Of a DNA stretch of 64,000 nucleotides, positions 51,944 to 61,244 are shown one piece after another. How positions within the stretch are numbered: position 1 is the stretch's first letter; each line of letters begins with the position of its first letter. The position numbers and the translations under genes were made by a program. Source of the DNA: Chloroflexota bacterium (GTDB lineage: Bacteria > Chloroflexota > Anaerolineae > Aggregatilineales > Phototrophicaceae); NCBI GenBank assembly GCA_020161935.1, contig JAIUNI010000013.1, positions 1 through 64,000 of the forward strand. Direction: 5' to 3'. Under the pieces are notes generated by a model. That model was not told the origin of the DNA and made no database searches. It was given only the letters and a program-made list of their open reading frames with translations.

Positions 51944-52396
51944 CTAATAGGGAATCGGTCGGCCTTCGAGGTACGCCTTCAGGTTCTCGACCGACATACC
52001 GTAGCCGTTTCCGGTCGCGTCCAACCACTGCTGGCGCTCATCGGCGGGAACGGTCTCATAACCGGATTCGTGGATCGTTACCCGCGTTCCGTCGGCCTCG
52101 CTGTTGAGCAAAAAGCTCGTGATGAGGGTCGTCGCGGGGTAGCCGGTGGGCGACTCCCAGCGCAGTGTGAACTCGCGCGGCGGGTCAACCACGGTGATGG
52201 TCGCCACCTGCATATCGGCGTGGTTGTCCTTGTTGTAAAACTCGACCCTCGCCCCTGCCGCCAACGCCGGAATATCCCAGTGATAGAAAGTCGCGTACCA
52301 CTGGTTCAGGTGCTGCGGCTCGGTTACGGCTTGCCAAGCCCGTTCCGGCGGTACGGCGACCCAGATGCTGCGTTCAACGGCTGTCGATTCTGCCAT
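51944..52396 (-). CDS. SRPBCC/AHSA1 family protein
   Basis: A 150-residue START/Bet v1-like domain of the AHSA1 group. Seen: ERSIWVAVPPERAWQAVTEPQHLNQW (start of the domain), the hydrophobic strands FTLRWE and LITSFLLN, TRVTIHESGYE and a C-terminal helix. These proteins bind hydrophobic ligands or act with ArsR regulators; the ligand is unknown. ATG 52396 has acagg upstream, and the promoter is at 52439-52467. Confidence 0.85.
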   Translation of the reverse strand: MAESTAVERSIWVAVPPERAWQAVTEPQHLNQWYATFYHWDIPALAAGARVEFYNKDNHADMQVATITVVDPPREFTLRWESPTGYPATTLITSFLLNSEADGTRVTIHESGYETVPADERQQWLDATGNGYGMSVENLKAYLEGRPIPY

Positions 52397-52428
52397 CCTG
52401 TTTTGTCTAACTCTAAAAGTAACCAACC

Positions 52429-52469
52429 AGTTGCATAGAGTATAAGCGAAAAATTGTTCTAATGCAACT
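52429..52469 (-). promoter_or_regulatory. AHSA1-gene promoter bracketed by inverted octamers
   Basis: On the minus strand TTGCAT (52467-52462), a 17-bp spacer and TATACT (52444-52439) form a promoter. agttgcat at 52429-52436 and atgcaact at 52462-52469 are perfect inverted copies whose centres are 33 bp apart, one over the -35 and one at the start point, as expected for an operator pair. Confidence 0.5.
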
Positions 52470-52579
52470 GTTGTTATATTACCCGCGCCGACCGCAACCG
52501 GAATCACGCTTCACTCGTACACATCAATGTGGCATCATGCGTGCTGTTTTTATTGGCACGTCACGAGAAAGGACGTTTG

Positions 52580-54097
52580 ATGAAAAAGGTTTTTATCCTG
52601 TTCATGATCTTGGTGCTGGGTACGGGCATTATTGCCGCCCAAGAAACCGAAATCACCCTCGAACCGCTGAATGATACCCATTTTGGCCTTACTACCGTCG
52701 TCCCGTCCGGCTGGACTTCGCTGGGCAACGGCCTCCTCCAACGCGGCGCGACACCGGAGGATGTCACACTCCTCGGCATCCAAAGTGCGCCGTTTAAGAT
52801 CGACGCGCTGATGGACGCGGTACTCCCGCAGTTGGGCCTTTCCGAAGTGCCGGAAAGCGTCGGCACGTTGGAGACGGAAACCCTAACGTGGACGCTTTAC
52901 AAAGTCGATGTGAGCGCCGGCGCACAAACCGTCATGGTGGATTTAGCCGTGACCGAAGCGGACAACAAGAGTTACCTCGTCCTGCTGCAAACCTCCCCTG
53001 AGGATTATGATGCGCTGCACGAAGCGGTGTTCCTGCCGGTTGTTGAAGCGCTGGAAATCGTCAAACCGAATGTCGCGGATTTGCCGTATGTGGTCGAAGA
53101 ACTGACGTTCACCAATGAGGATGTGACCCTCGCCGGAACACTCACCCTGCCGGAAGGCAAAGGCCCGTTCCCTGCCGTCGTGCTGGTATCCGGCAGCGGC
53201 CCACAAGACCGTGACGAAACCATCGGTGCGATGAAGCCGTTGGGCTTGGTGGCGGACGAACTCACCCGCGCCGGTATGGCGGTGCTGCGTTACGACGACC
53301 GGGGTGTCGGTGGTTCCGGCGGTGATATTTTCGCGACGATTGAAGAAACCACGGCGGACGCGGCGGCGGCGCTCGACTTTCTGAGCAAGCGACCGGAAAT
53401 TAACGCCGACGAACTGGGCATCTTGGGTCACAGCGAAGGCGGTATCGTCGCGGCTGGCCTCGGCGCGACCGACCCGAACATCGACTTCATCATCGTCATG
53501 GCGGGGCCGGGTGTCACGGGCAAAGAAGTGCTGCAAGAACAAGGCCGCCAAATTTTGAAGGCCGAAGGTGGCAGTGACGAGATGATCGAAGCCCAAACGA
53601 GCGCCCAACCGGCGATCTGGGAAGCCATCGAAAATGACGACCGCGAGAAGTTCATCGAACTGGCGACTCAAGCCACTTTGGAAGTCGCGCAGCTCCTGCC
53701 CGAAGCCGACCGTGAGTCCCTCGGCGATTTGGAAACCTACGCGAAAACATCTGCCGAGCAGCAGGCCGCCGGTTACTTCAACCCGTGGTTCCGCTCGTTC
53801 TTGGCGACCGACCCCGCCGCTGATTGGGCGCAAACCACCGTGCCGGTGTTAGCCGTTTTTGGGGGCAAGGACGTACAAGTTCCCGCCGAACAAAACGCGC
53901 CCGCCATCGAAGCCGCCCTCGCGGAAGCCGGTAATGAAGATGTCACCATCGTCACCCTGCCGGACGCGAACCACCTGTTTCAGCAGGCGGAGATCGGCTC
54001 ACTGAGCGAATATGCCCAGCTTGATCCGGTCTTTACGGAGGACTTCGTGCCGACGTTGGTCGAGTGGCTGCAAGCGCACGTCACCCTGCCGGAATAA
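52580..54097 (+). CDS. Secreted alpha/beta hydrolase
   Basis: A 505-residue exported hydrolase. Signal peptide at 1-20. An N-terminal domain (about 25-165) of unknown family is followed by an alpha/beta-hydrolase domain: YDDRGVGGSGG near 250, nucleophile elbow GHSEGG (Ser285), a probable Asp in VFGGKDVQVP near 434, and His in LPDANHLFQQ near 468. The layout is that of the DUF3887/peptidase S9-like esterases. ATG 52580 has aaagga upstream. A perfect terminator follows at 54111. Confidence 0.9.
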   Translation: MKKVFILFMILVLGTGIIAAQETEITLEPLNDTHFGLTTVVPSGWTSLGNGLLQRGATPEDVTLLGIQSAPFKIDALMDAVLPQLGLSEVPESVGTLETETLTWTLYKVDVSAGAQTVMVDLAVTEADNKSYLVLLQTSPEDYDALHEAVFLPVVEALEIVKPNVADLPYVVEELTFTNEDVTLAGTLTLPEGKGPFPAVVLVSGSGPQDRDETIGAMKPLGLVADELTRAGMAVLRYDDRGVGGSGGDIFATIEETTADAAAALDFLSKRPEINADELGILGHSEGGIVAAGLGATDPNIDFIIVMAGPGVTGKEVLQEQGRQILKAEGGSDEMIEAQTSAQPAIWEAIENDDREKFIELATQATLEVAQLLPEADRESLGDLETYAKTSAEQQAAGYFNPWFRSFLATDPAADWAQTTVPVLAVFGGKDVQVPAEQNAPAIEAALAEAGNEDVTIVTLPDANHLFQQAEIGSLSEYAQLDPVFTEDFVPTLVEWLQAHVTLPE

Positions 54098-54110
54098 TAG
54101 CGCATCTACT

Positions 54111-54140
54111 AACGGGGGATCGGTTGATCCCCCGTTTTAT
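54111..54140 (+). terminator. Terminator of the secreted hydrolase
   Basis: aacgggggatc pairs perfectly with gatcccccgtt around a 4-base loop, followed by ttatt. Confidence 0.9.
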
Positions 54141-54146
54141 TGGTTT

Positions 54147-54244
54147 CTTAGAAACCGTTTGGAAAGTCGCATCACAAGTTCGCGTTTTGTAGGGACAGCA
54201 TACAGGCTGTCCGGTATTTTCAGAACTTCTCACACGGTCTCTAA
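54147..54244. repeat. MITE-like element, copy 4 (short, inverted)
   Basis: Ends cttagaaaccgtttgg and cacacggtctctaag form 15-16-bp inverted repeats. Only one inner hairpin (ggacagcatacaggctgtcc) is present, so this is a short form of the element lacking the second hairpin. Confidence 0.8.
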
Positions 54245-54441
54245 GCCGCGCCCATCACAAAAATGGGACTGAGATTAAGAAACCGTGACTTGATTGAACT
54301 TTTATGTAGAGTATATAAGTAAGTTTAAAAATAACTTCATCAACCTTTCATCGTTCGTCCACAAAATCTCCAGAGTTATTCGTTAGATTTCGCCGCTGCC
54401 AAAACGAAGTGCATATTCTAAATGATGGATAGCGCCAGTAT

Positions 54442-56299
54442 ATGAGTGTTGCCCCTCTCCACGCCCGTAACCGTTACACCTCCCCGATCTGGATGCTGTT
54501 CGCCATGATCGCGCTGCTGCTTTTTGCGGGCTGGCTGCGTACACAGCATCTCGTGAGCTTTTATGAATGGCCGGATGAAATCTGGTCGCTCTGGCATGTG
54601 CAGGGCAGCTTTGCCGAGGCCATGAGCCGTGTCCCCTACGATTGGCCGCCCCTGTTCAGCATCATGACGTGGGTCTGGATGCAGTTCGTTGGCCTCACGC
54701 TCGAAGCCTCTCGCTACTTCATGATCTTGCTGGCGCTGCTGGGGGTCATCTTCACCTTCCGCGCCGCCCAAGCCCTTATCGCCGCGATTGCCCCCCCATA
54801 ACACCCATCAAAAGGGGGCGGCGTGGGTCGCGGGGGCGGCTGCCGCCAGTTTAGGCTATCTGGTGTATACCGGTGTGGAAGTCCGCGCTTACGGCATCGT
54901 ACTGCTGTTCGGTTCGCTGTCGTTGTGGATGACGCTGCGCTGGATGCGCCAGCCCGACAATTGGCGGCGGGTGCTGCTGCTGGCGGTCGTCCTCGCGCTC
55001 ACCTTTTACAGCACCTTTACCAGCGTCCTGTACATCGCGTTCTTGTCACTGCTGGTCGTGGTACTGCGTCCGCGCCTGTTCCCCCGCTGGGTACTGGTGG
55101 GTGGGGTTACAGCCATGATCGCCCTACCCGCCATCATCCAGTTCATCGGGAATGCTGCCCAACGGCTAGACGTAATGCCCCAACCGCCGAAGGATTTCCT
55201 CACCGAAATGGTGCAGGTCTACACCGATTTTGGCGGCACGAGCATCCACCTTGTTCTGATGCTGGGGGCGGTGGCTGCCGTCGTTTATGGGTTGCTGCGC
55301 CGTCGGGTAAGCGGACGCTGGGTGCTGGTGCTGTTCATCTGGTTAAGCGTTCCAGCCGTCATTTATGGGGTCGCCCCGAACCGCGAATACCTGAACGTGC
55401 GTTACGTGTGGTGGGTCTCGTTGGGCATCGTCATGCTGTTTGCGACCGCCGCCGCCTTCCTACCGCGCCGGGGACAGTGGGCAGCCGTCGCCGTCATCCT
55501 CGCGACCGTCTTTATTCCGGTTGATTGGCTGCAATTCCGTGCTGTGCCGACCGAAGCCGTTCCGATGCGGATGGTACTCTCATGGTTTGCCCGTAACGTC
55601 CGCCCCGGTGACATTCTCATCAAAGACCCCTACTGCGTATGCGGCACACCCATGTCGTGGGATTACTTCCTGCCCCAGTTCTTCCCGCAGGGCGAACTGC
55701 CGTGGGCGACCGAACCGGCAGACCATTCGCGCGTGTGGTATTTGGCGACGACCGGATGGCAGCAGGACGAAGCCCTTAAAGCGGAAATTATGAAAGATCG
55801 CAAAGAGTCGATCTTCGTCGGCCCGTGGAATTTCCTGCTGCGCCTGTACGAAGGCCCACCGCTTTGGGAGGGCATCGCTTTCAACGACACAGTTGCGCTC
55901 AACGGCTTCGAAATCGCCGAAAACCGTACCACGTTCCGCGAGAATGAAACCCTGTCCGTCAAGCTGTGGTGGTCAGCCCTCCAACCGCCGCCGATGGATT
56001 ACAGCATCAGCTTAACCCTGCTTGATGAGGACGGTAATATCGTGGTGCAAAGCGACGGGCCAGCCAACGCACCCGGCACACCGGAACAAATGACCGCGTG
56101 GCAGCCGGGGGCATACTACGAAGATTACCGGACGCTGCAACTCCCCAAGCAGCTTGCCGGTCGCCATTACAATCTGACTGTCACGGTTTACGATTGGCAA
56201 ACCGGCGAACGCCTCGTCCCTGCTGCCAATGAGGATTTCGAAGTGGATACAGCCAATCGCTATTTACTGCTGAAAACAATCGAAGTCGTTTCGTATTAA
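54442..56299 (+). pseudogene. PMT-like membrane glycosyltransferase, frameshifted in a C7 run
   Basis: Two overlapping frames together encode one GT-C protein. The first (54442-54801) gives a membrane helix, then FYEWPDEIWSLW with the PMT-type Asp45-Glu46 and PYDWPPLFSIM. The second (from about 54788 to 56299) continues with the remaining helices and a soluble C-terminal domain. The break is at gattgccccccca (54786-54798): with six C instead of seven, IAPHNTHQKGAAWVAG reads through. This could be a true mutation, phase variation in the homopolymer, programmed +1 slippage or a sequencing error. It is similar in type to the protein at 14404-17109. Confidence 0.8.
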
Positions 56300-56425
56300 G
56301 CGCCAAACCCGCTTCAAGCAGTCGCCCAAATTCACGCTGCATAGAGTTCAATGTCAAAATTCCATATCGGTATATAATGATCTAACATTACAATGTGAAT
56401 TCCAGACTAACGATAGGGTAGCGCT

Positions 56426-57871
56426 TTGCAGATTAACTTCACTGAGATCATCGGTATTGGCCTCGTCTTCTTTAGCGTCGCATGGATTTTAATTAGTTTA
56501 GCTACCATCTTGGATCGCAGCCGTAAGGAACAGGGACTATCAATCATACTGACCTTGATCGCGCTGGTGGGTTTTGGCGCGTTTCTGGGCTTAACCGCCA
56601 GCACCCCCTTTCGACGCGCGTATATCAACCTGCCGATGCGCGAACTCGCCAGCGGTTTGATTCAGAATACCGGCGGATTCATCCTCGGCGCGGGTTTAGC
56701 CACCCTCATCTATATCGTCGCCCGGCGCATCAGCAACCGGCAGCATTGGCGCTTCGTCGCCATCTCCGCTGTGGCGATGCTGATTGTGTTCGGCGGGGTG
56801 CTGGCGTGGCTGTATTCGACCACCTTCGAGCCGGACTTGGATCAAGTCACCACCGACACGAATGACGAAGCCTTAGCCGACATCACCATGTACGACAACA
56901 TTCCGATCCAATTTTTTGAGAACCAAGTGGTGAAATCCCCGACCGCGATGGAAGTTGGCCCCGAAGGTGAACTGTATGTCGCCAGCCTCAGCGGGTTCAT
57001 CTGGGTGCTGCGTGACGAGGACAAAGACAACGTCGCCGACACCGTGACCGAGTTCGCCAGCGGCCTCGTTAAACCCGAAGGCTTGGCATGGAGCGAGGAT
57101 GGTTTGTACGTCAACGTCGCAGGTGCGCTGGTGCTGATGACCGACACCAACGGCGACGACAAGTCCGATACCACCAAGACGATTGTCGACGGTTTCCCCT
57201 CGGAAAGTTACGCCTTCCACCAGAATAACGGACTCGTGTTTGGCCCGGATGGTCGCCTCTATCTCGGTTCCGGTTCCACCACCGACCACCGCCCTGAAAC
57301 GAACGAAAAGGCCGCCCGTATCTTCTCGATGAACCCCGACGGTTCGGACTTCAAGGTGTTCGCTACGGGTGTCCGCAATCCCTACGGCCTCATTCCCGCG
57401 CCGGATGGCAACGGCTTCTTCGCGGTCGATAACGGCTCGTCCGGCTGCCTCGACACCGAGTTCGAAACGGACGATTGCAGCGACCCGATTGATGTGCCGG
57501 AAGAAGTGAACTACATCATCGAAGGCGGCGATTATGGCTTCCCCAATTACTTCGGGCTGCCGCCGGAAGACTCTGGTACGCTGCCGCCCGTAGTCACGCT
57601 GCCTGACCATTCCGCGCCGACCGGTATCGAACTCTATCAGGGCGACAAGCTGCCCGAACGCTACGTCGGTCGCTTGATCGTGACGATGTGGCTGCGGAAC
57701 GAGGTGGTTTCCATCATCCTGTATAAGATTGACGATCAGCACTACACCGGTTCGGTGCGTACCCTGATCGAAGGCTTGATCGGCCCATCGTCGGTTGTCA
57801 ACTCGCCCACCGGCGGCCTGTATATCTCCAGCTTTTCGGGGAACGCCATTTACTACGTCGGCAACCCTTAG
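56426..57871 (+). CDS. Membrane-tethered PQQ-dehydrogenase-like propeller
   Basis: A 481-residue protein. Four hydrophobic helices in residues 5-130 form a membrane domain. Residues 155-481 form a six-bladed propeller of the soluble aldose/L-sorbosone dehydrogenase type: TAMEVGPEGELYVASLSG (about 172-189), NNGLVFGPDGRLYLGSGST, ARIFSMNPDGSDFKVFATGVRNPYGL and NYIIEGGDYGFPNY. The RNPYGL and EGGDYGFPN motifs are typical of GDH-B-like proteins. PQQ binding is not proven. The start is TTG 56426 with an agggt site. A terminator follows at 57902. Confidence 0.85.
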   Translation: MQINFTEIIGIGLVFFSVAWILISLATILDRSRKEQGLSIILTLIALVGFGAFLGLTASTPFRRAYINLPMRELASGLIQNTGGFILGAGLATLIYIVARRISNRQHWRFVAISAVAMLIVFGGVLAWLYSTTFEPDLDQVTTDTNDEALADITMYDNIPIQFFENQVVKSPTAMEVGPEGELYVASLSGFIWVLRDEDKDNVADTVTEFASGLVKPEGLAWSEDGLYVNVAGALVLMTDTNGDDKSDTTKTIVDGFPSESYAFHQNNGLVFGPDGRLYLGSGSTTDHRPETNEKAARIFSMNPDGSDFKVFATGVRNPYGLIPAPDGNGFFAVDNGSSGCLDTEFETDDCSDPIDVPEEVNYIIEGGDYGFPNYFGLPPEDSGTLPPVVTLPDHSAPTGIELYQGDKLPERYVGRLIVTMWLRNEVVSIILYKIDDQHYTGSVRTLIEGLIGPSSVVNSPTGGLYISSFSGNAIYYVGNP

Positions 57872-57901
57872 GCATACTCCATCCGTCATTGGCAACCTTG
57901 T

Positions 57902-57930
57902 AGGGGAGAGGACTGTAACCCTCCCCTTTC
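57902..57930 (+). terminator. Terminator after the dehydrogenase-like gene
   Basis: aggggag pairs with ctcccct around a 12-base loop and is followed by ttt. It lies 30 bp after the stop and 20 bp upstream of the next start, so it may also act as an attenuator. Confidence 0.55.
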
Positions 57931-57951
57931 CGATAGAGAGCGAGCGAAACC

Positions 57952-59022
57952 TTGACGAGTCGATTAACGGGTCTCCGCAGCCAGTGGCGGGGTCTGCTTT
58001 TACCAGCGATCATCGTGCTGTATGGGCTGTTCCTGCTCGGCTACGGGCTGTTGTGGGCGGCTGCCCGTGACCGGCTGTGGCAAACCGACTTCCTCAGCAA
58101 CTTCACCGCATGGTATTTTCTCCCCGCGCCCGTGCTGCTGGTCATCGCCCTGTTACGCAAACGCCGCCGGTGGGCGCTGGTGCTGCTCATCCCCTTGCTC
58201 GTGTTCGTGCTGAAATACGGGGTTCACTTCTTGCCAGATACCTTACGAGCAGGCTGGCATAGTGAAGCCCGTACTATAACAGTCATGACCATGAATGTAC
58301 TGAAGCGCAGCACCGATTGGGCAGCCGCCGAAGCCCAAATCCGGCAGGCGAACCCCGATGTGATCGCCATTCAAGAGATGTCGGACGGCTTCCTGAGCAG
58401 CGTTTGGCCTTCGCTCACCGCAGCTTATCCCTATACCGTCAGCGTGTTTAGCCCTCTGGATGAGTCGTCGATGGGCGTGATGAGCCGCTACCCGATCACC
58501 GACCAAGAGACCTTCAACCTGCCGGAGAACTACGAACTCACCCACATTCGGGCGGTGGTGGATGTCAACGGGCAGCCGGTTACGGTCTATAACATGCACA
58601 TGACCGCGCCGTCGTTCGTCCGCCCGCAGGGGCAGCGGCGCTTCATCGGGCGCATCTTCCCCTACGAGTACTTCACCTACTACCGGCGCTGGCAGATGGA
58701 TAACTTTTACCCGAAGCTCGCCGCCGAATCGCAGCCCGTCGTGGTGATGGGCGACTTCAACACCGCCGACTCCAGCGGGGATTACGACCGCTTTGTGGCG
58801 GGCAGCGGCTTGCGGGATGCCTACGCGGGGGTCGGCTTCGGCCTCGGCTACACCTTCCCCTCAGAAGTCATCGTCGGGTCGCAGAAGCTGCCGTTTCTAC
58901 CGTTGATGCGCCTCGACTACATCTGGCACAGCGAGGCGATAAAGCCGCTGGCGGCGTGGCTGGGCGGCTCGACCGGTTCGGATCATCTGCCGGTGATTGC
59001 CCAACTTCAACTGCCCGCTTAA
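57952..59022 (+). CDS. Membrane-anchored EEP-family hydrolase
   Basis: A 356-residue protein of the endonuclease/exonuclease/phosphatase superfamily. Two or three N-terminal membrane helices (about 12-38, 50-66, 73-88) are followed by an extracytoplasmic catalytic domain: TMNVLK (about 113-118), AIQEM (138-142) with the metal-binding Glu, YNMHM near 216, GDFNTADSS near 268 with the catalytic Asp/Asn, and SDHLPV (about 343-348). Substrates of such proteins are nucleic acids, phosphoinositides or sphingomyelin. It starts at TTG 57952. Confidence 0.87.
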   Translation: MTSRLTGLRSQWRGLLLPAIIVLYGLFLLGYGLLWAAARDRLWQTDFLSNFTAWYFLPAPVLLVIALLRKRRRWALVLLIPLLVFVLKYGVHFLPDTLRAGWHSEARTITVMTMNVLKRSTDWAAAEAQIRQANPDVIAIQEMSDGFLSSVWPSLTAAYPYTVSVFSPLDESSMGVMSRYPITDQETFNLPENYELTHIRAVVDVNGQPVTVYNMHMTAPSFVRPQGQRRFIGRIFPYEYFTYYRRWQMDNFYPKLAAESQPVVVMGDFNTADSSGDYDRFVAGSGLRDAYAGVGFGLGYTFPSEVIVGSQKLPFLPLMRLDYIWHSEAIKPLAAWLGGSTGSDHLPVIAQLQLPA

Positions 59023-59368
59023 ATCGCCTCAGAACCTATCTAAATATTCTGTATTGGGTCATAACGGACGCGATCAGATGGTCAGGAACCTCACTTTATC
59101 AAAATAAGTAATCATTTAGATTATTTTTTAAACGTTTAATTCACTATTGATTCGCGCTGCTCATTCGCGCATAATCATCATAAGGATATGCTCGGAATTG
59201 GTCGCACTACTGTCACTTGTACCACTCGTGCTTTGCCCACGGACACTCATTGCTACGCACCACATTCAGGGTCTCAAACATTAATCGAACGCGGCAGTTG
59301 ATCTACTAACTAACCCACCGCAGGGTTGTTTACGTTCGCTGCTTATCACCTTTAAGGGAACGCTTCCA
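59023..59368. other. Intergenic region, promoter and leader of the Nudix gene
   Basis: 346 bp. A promoter at 59147-59175 gives a leader of about 187 nt. No gene, repeat family member or recognised riboswitch is seen. Confidence 0.6.
59147..59175 (+). promoter_or_regulatory. Promoter of the Nudix gene
   Basis: TTGATT (59147-59152), a 17-bp spacer and CATAAT (59170-59175); 9 of 12 positions match consensus. Confidence 0.5.
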
Positions 59369-59833
59369 GTGCTGGATGTGTCTGTAAAATTCGCCATGAT
59401 CGAGAAAACTAAAGTCCTCACCTATATCACCCGCGGCAGCCGCCTTTTAGTGTTCACGCATCCCACCGCGCCGGAAGCCGGTATTCAGGTTCCCGGTGGC
59501 ACGGTCGAGCCGGATGAATTGGTCGAAGACGCAGCACTGCGCGAGGCGATTGAGGAAACCGGCCTCGCGGGTTTACGCCTGAGCGCGTTCCTCGGTCAGC
59601 ACAGCCGCGATATGTCGGACTTCGGCATCCCTGAAATTCACCACCGCTATTACTTCCATATCTGGTGTGACGAAGACGCGCCGGAATACTGGCAGCACGG
59701 TGAGTATATGTCCGCCGATGAGCCGATCCCCTTCGACTTTTATTGGGTCGAAATGCCGGATGACCTGCCCGACATCATCGCTGACCATAGCATCTACCTG
59801 CCGACGCTGGCAGCTAATTTAGGGCTGGCGTAA
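59369..59833 (+). CDS. Nudix hydrolase
   Basis: A 154-residue Nudix-fold protein. The Nudix box is complete: GGTVEPDELVEDAALREAIE followed by ETGL (about residues 46-69). N-terminal KVLTYITRGSRLLVFTHP forms the first strands. The substrate, some nucleoside diphosphate-X compound, is not predictable. It starts at GTG 59369 with aaggga about 10 bp upstream; an internal ATG (59396) is possible. Confidence 0.9.
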   Translation: MLDVSVKFAMIEKTKVLTYITRGSRLLVFTHPTAPEAGIQVPGGTVEPDELVEDAALREAIEETGLAGLRLSAFLGQHSRDMSDFGIPEIHHRYYFHIWCDEDAPEYWQHGEYMSADEPIPFDFYWVEMPDDLPDIIADHSIYLPTLAANLGLA

Positions 59834-60305
59834 CTCGACGCTTGATCCCAGTCAAATGTTATAGATGTTGAAAAAAATTGCAATTGTCGCAATTGTCATT
59901 CTCATTTTTCGCAACATTTGAGCGAGAGTATTGCTGTTGATGCTGTTGCTGTTATTGAGAATTGGCGGCTGTGGCGGCGGCGGCGGCAGTGGAGCGCCAA
60001 TTCCCCATCTCAATGCAAAGGCTTTTTACCACGAAGGCACAAAGAACACAGAGAGAAAGACACAGTTACAGAATAGAACAAAAGGGCTAATTTGTCAAGT
60101 TAGAGTCTGGTTGGTAGGACTACCTTAAGTGGTGGATGATTATTTTAAGCCCTCACCCTAAATCCCTCTCCCTCAGGGCGAGGGACTTTAAAGACTTTTA
60201 TGGTTCATTTTGCGATGAAATCGACACAAAATAAATTTCCACCGTTTAGTGTGGTGTTAGAGTCTGGTTTGAAAGCGAGTAGGAATGGGTTAGTCGATGT
60301 CAGAT
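59834..60305. other. Repeat-rich intergenic region
   Basis: 472 bp without a credible gene: GGC-rich core copy 4, a cacagag-type tract (60020-60065), and a ccctcaccctaaatccctct repeat (60150-60190). Confidence 0.7.
59866..60001 (+). repeat. GGC-rich core intergenic element, copy 4
   Basis: aaaaaattgcaattgtcgca, cgcaacatttga, gttgatgctgttgctgttat, a GGC run and ggagcgccaatt. The order matches the copy at 28010-28140 closely. Confidence 0.7.
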
Positions 60306-61157
60306 TTAGTTTCGCGGCTGGCAGGCGGCAATTGCATCTTCTAAGGCTTGCTTTTCATAACCTATGTAAGTGAGATCATCCGCTAGTTTAACCAATAATG
60401 GATATAGTCTTGGATCGGCTAAGTTTTCAGCCGCTTCAATAACCAATGTTCCTGTGTAGCCTGCTTGCAAGTGCTTACTTACGAACTCAAATGCACGTTC
60501 GTCGTGCCTATTAGCCAGCCCTACCAAACCCTCACCTGAAGCATTGCTCGGATCGTCAAGGTCAGCAGCACGTTTATAAAGGGCTTCACGAATTTCAGGG
60601 GTATCCAGCGCCGTTTGAGAGCCTAAGGCAAAGGTTGCCCAATCACGAACCTCGTCATCTTCATCAGCCGACAACTCGATCAATGCTTGGATAGCTGATG
60701 GGTCGTCTTCGCCACTCAGCCCGAAAGCCACGCCAAGGCGCACCTCTGGATGGACGTGGTTTTTGAATTGAAGTAAGGGGTCAACTTTTCGCGGGTCCGG
60801 CGAAATATGCCCCAAGCCAACACCCAACGCATTTAAGACACGGTGATCCTGTTCGCTCGCCATGAGCTTGAAAAACAGTTCAAGGGTTTCATCAAGAAAC
60901 GGGCGAGGCTTTAAGCCCAACTGTGCAAGAATAGTAATACCCGTACTGCGTTCAAGGGGGTCAACGCTCTCGCATAACGTACGAGCTGCGTCAAACACTT
61001 CGCGTGTGCCACGATTGCGCAGCTCCGAGATGGCATCCCATCCCCAATTATCTTCCTCGTCGCTGGCGGTGAGCGCTAACTGGATGAGTTCATCGGTCGG
61101 TTTTTGGCCCAGCGCTTGCAAAAATTCATCTCTGCTTTGACTCTGCTCTGAAGACAT
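60306..61157 (-). CDS. HEAT-repeat protein
   Basis: A 283-residue all-helical protein built of HEAT-like repeats: WGWDAISELRNRGTREVFDA, RSTGITILAQLG, HRVLNALGVGLGHIS, HPEVRLGVAFGLSGEDDPSA, VRDWATFALGSQT and ERAFEFVSKHL. It is cytoplasmic. Such proteins are scaffolds or phycobilisome-lyase-like; no lyase signature is evident here. ATG 61157 with a gaggcg site is preferred over 61187. Confidence 0.85.
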   Translation of the reverse strand: MSSEQSQSRDEFLQALGQKPTDELIQLALTASDEEDNWGWDAISELRNRGTREVFDAARTLCESVDPLERSTGITILAQLGLKPRPFLDETLELFFKLMASEQDHRVLNALGVGLGHISPDPRKVDPLLQFKNHVHPEVRLGVAFGLSGEDDPSAIQALIELSADEDDEVRDWATFALGSQTALDTPEIREALYKRAADLDDPSNASGEGLVGLANRHDERAFEFVSKHLQAGYTGTLVIEAAENLADPRLYPLLVKLADDLTYIGYEKQALEDAIAACQPRN

Positions 61158-61244
61158 GATCGCCTCATCGTGGTCAGTGCTACACACCTAACAATAGTAC
61201 TCTATGTCGCAACCTCACTCTAATCAGGGTAGAGCAAGAGCACT

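Larger units (their letters stand above)
54098..54441. other. Intergenic region with terminator and MITE
   Basis: 344 bp: a terminator, inverted MITE-like copy 4 (54147-54244) and an A/T-rich stretch that may hold the promoter of the PMT-like gene. No gene is seen. Confidence 0.7.

Noticed and set aside
56873-57895. A 340-codon frame on the minus strand
   Set aside because: It lies opposite the propeller gene; no motif, start signal or plausible family.
59176-59368. Riboswitch in the Nudix leader
   Set aside because: No recognised aptamer core or terminator/antiterminator pair could be seen.
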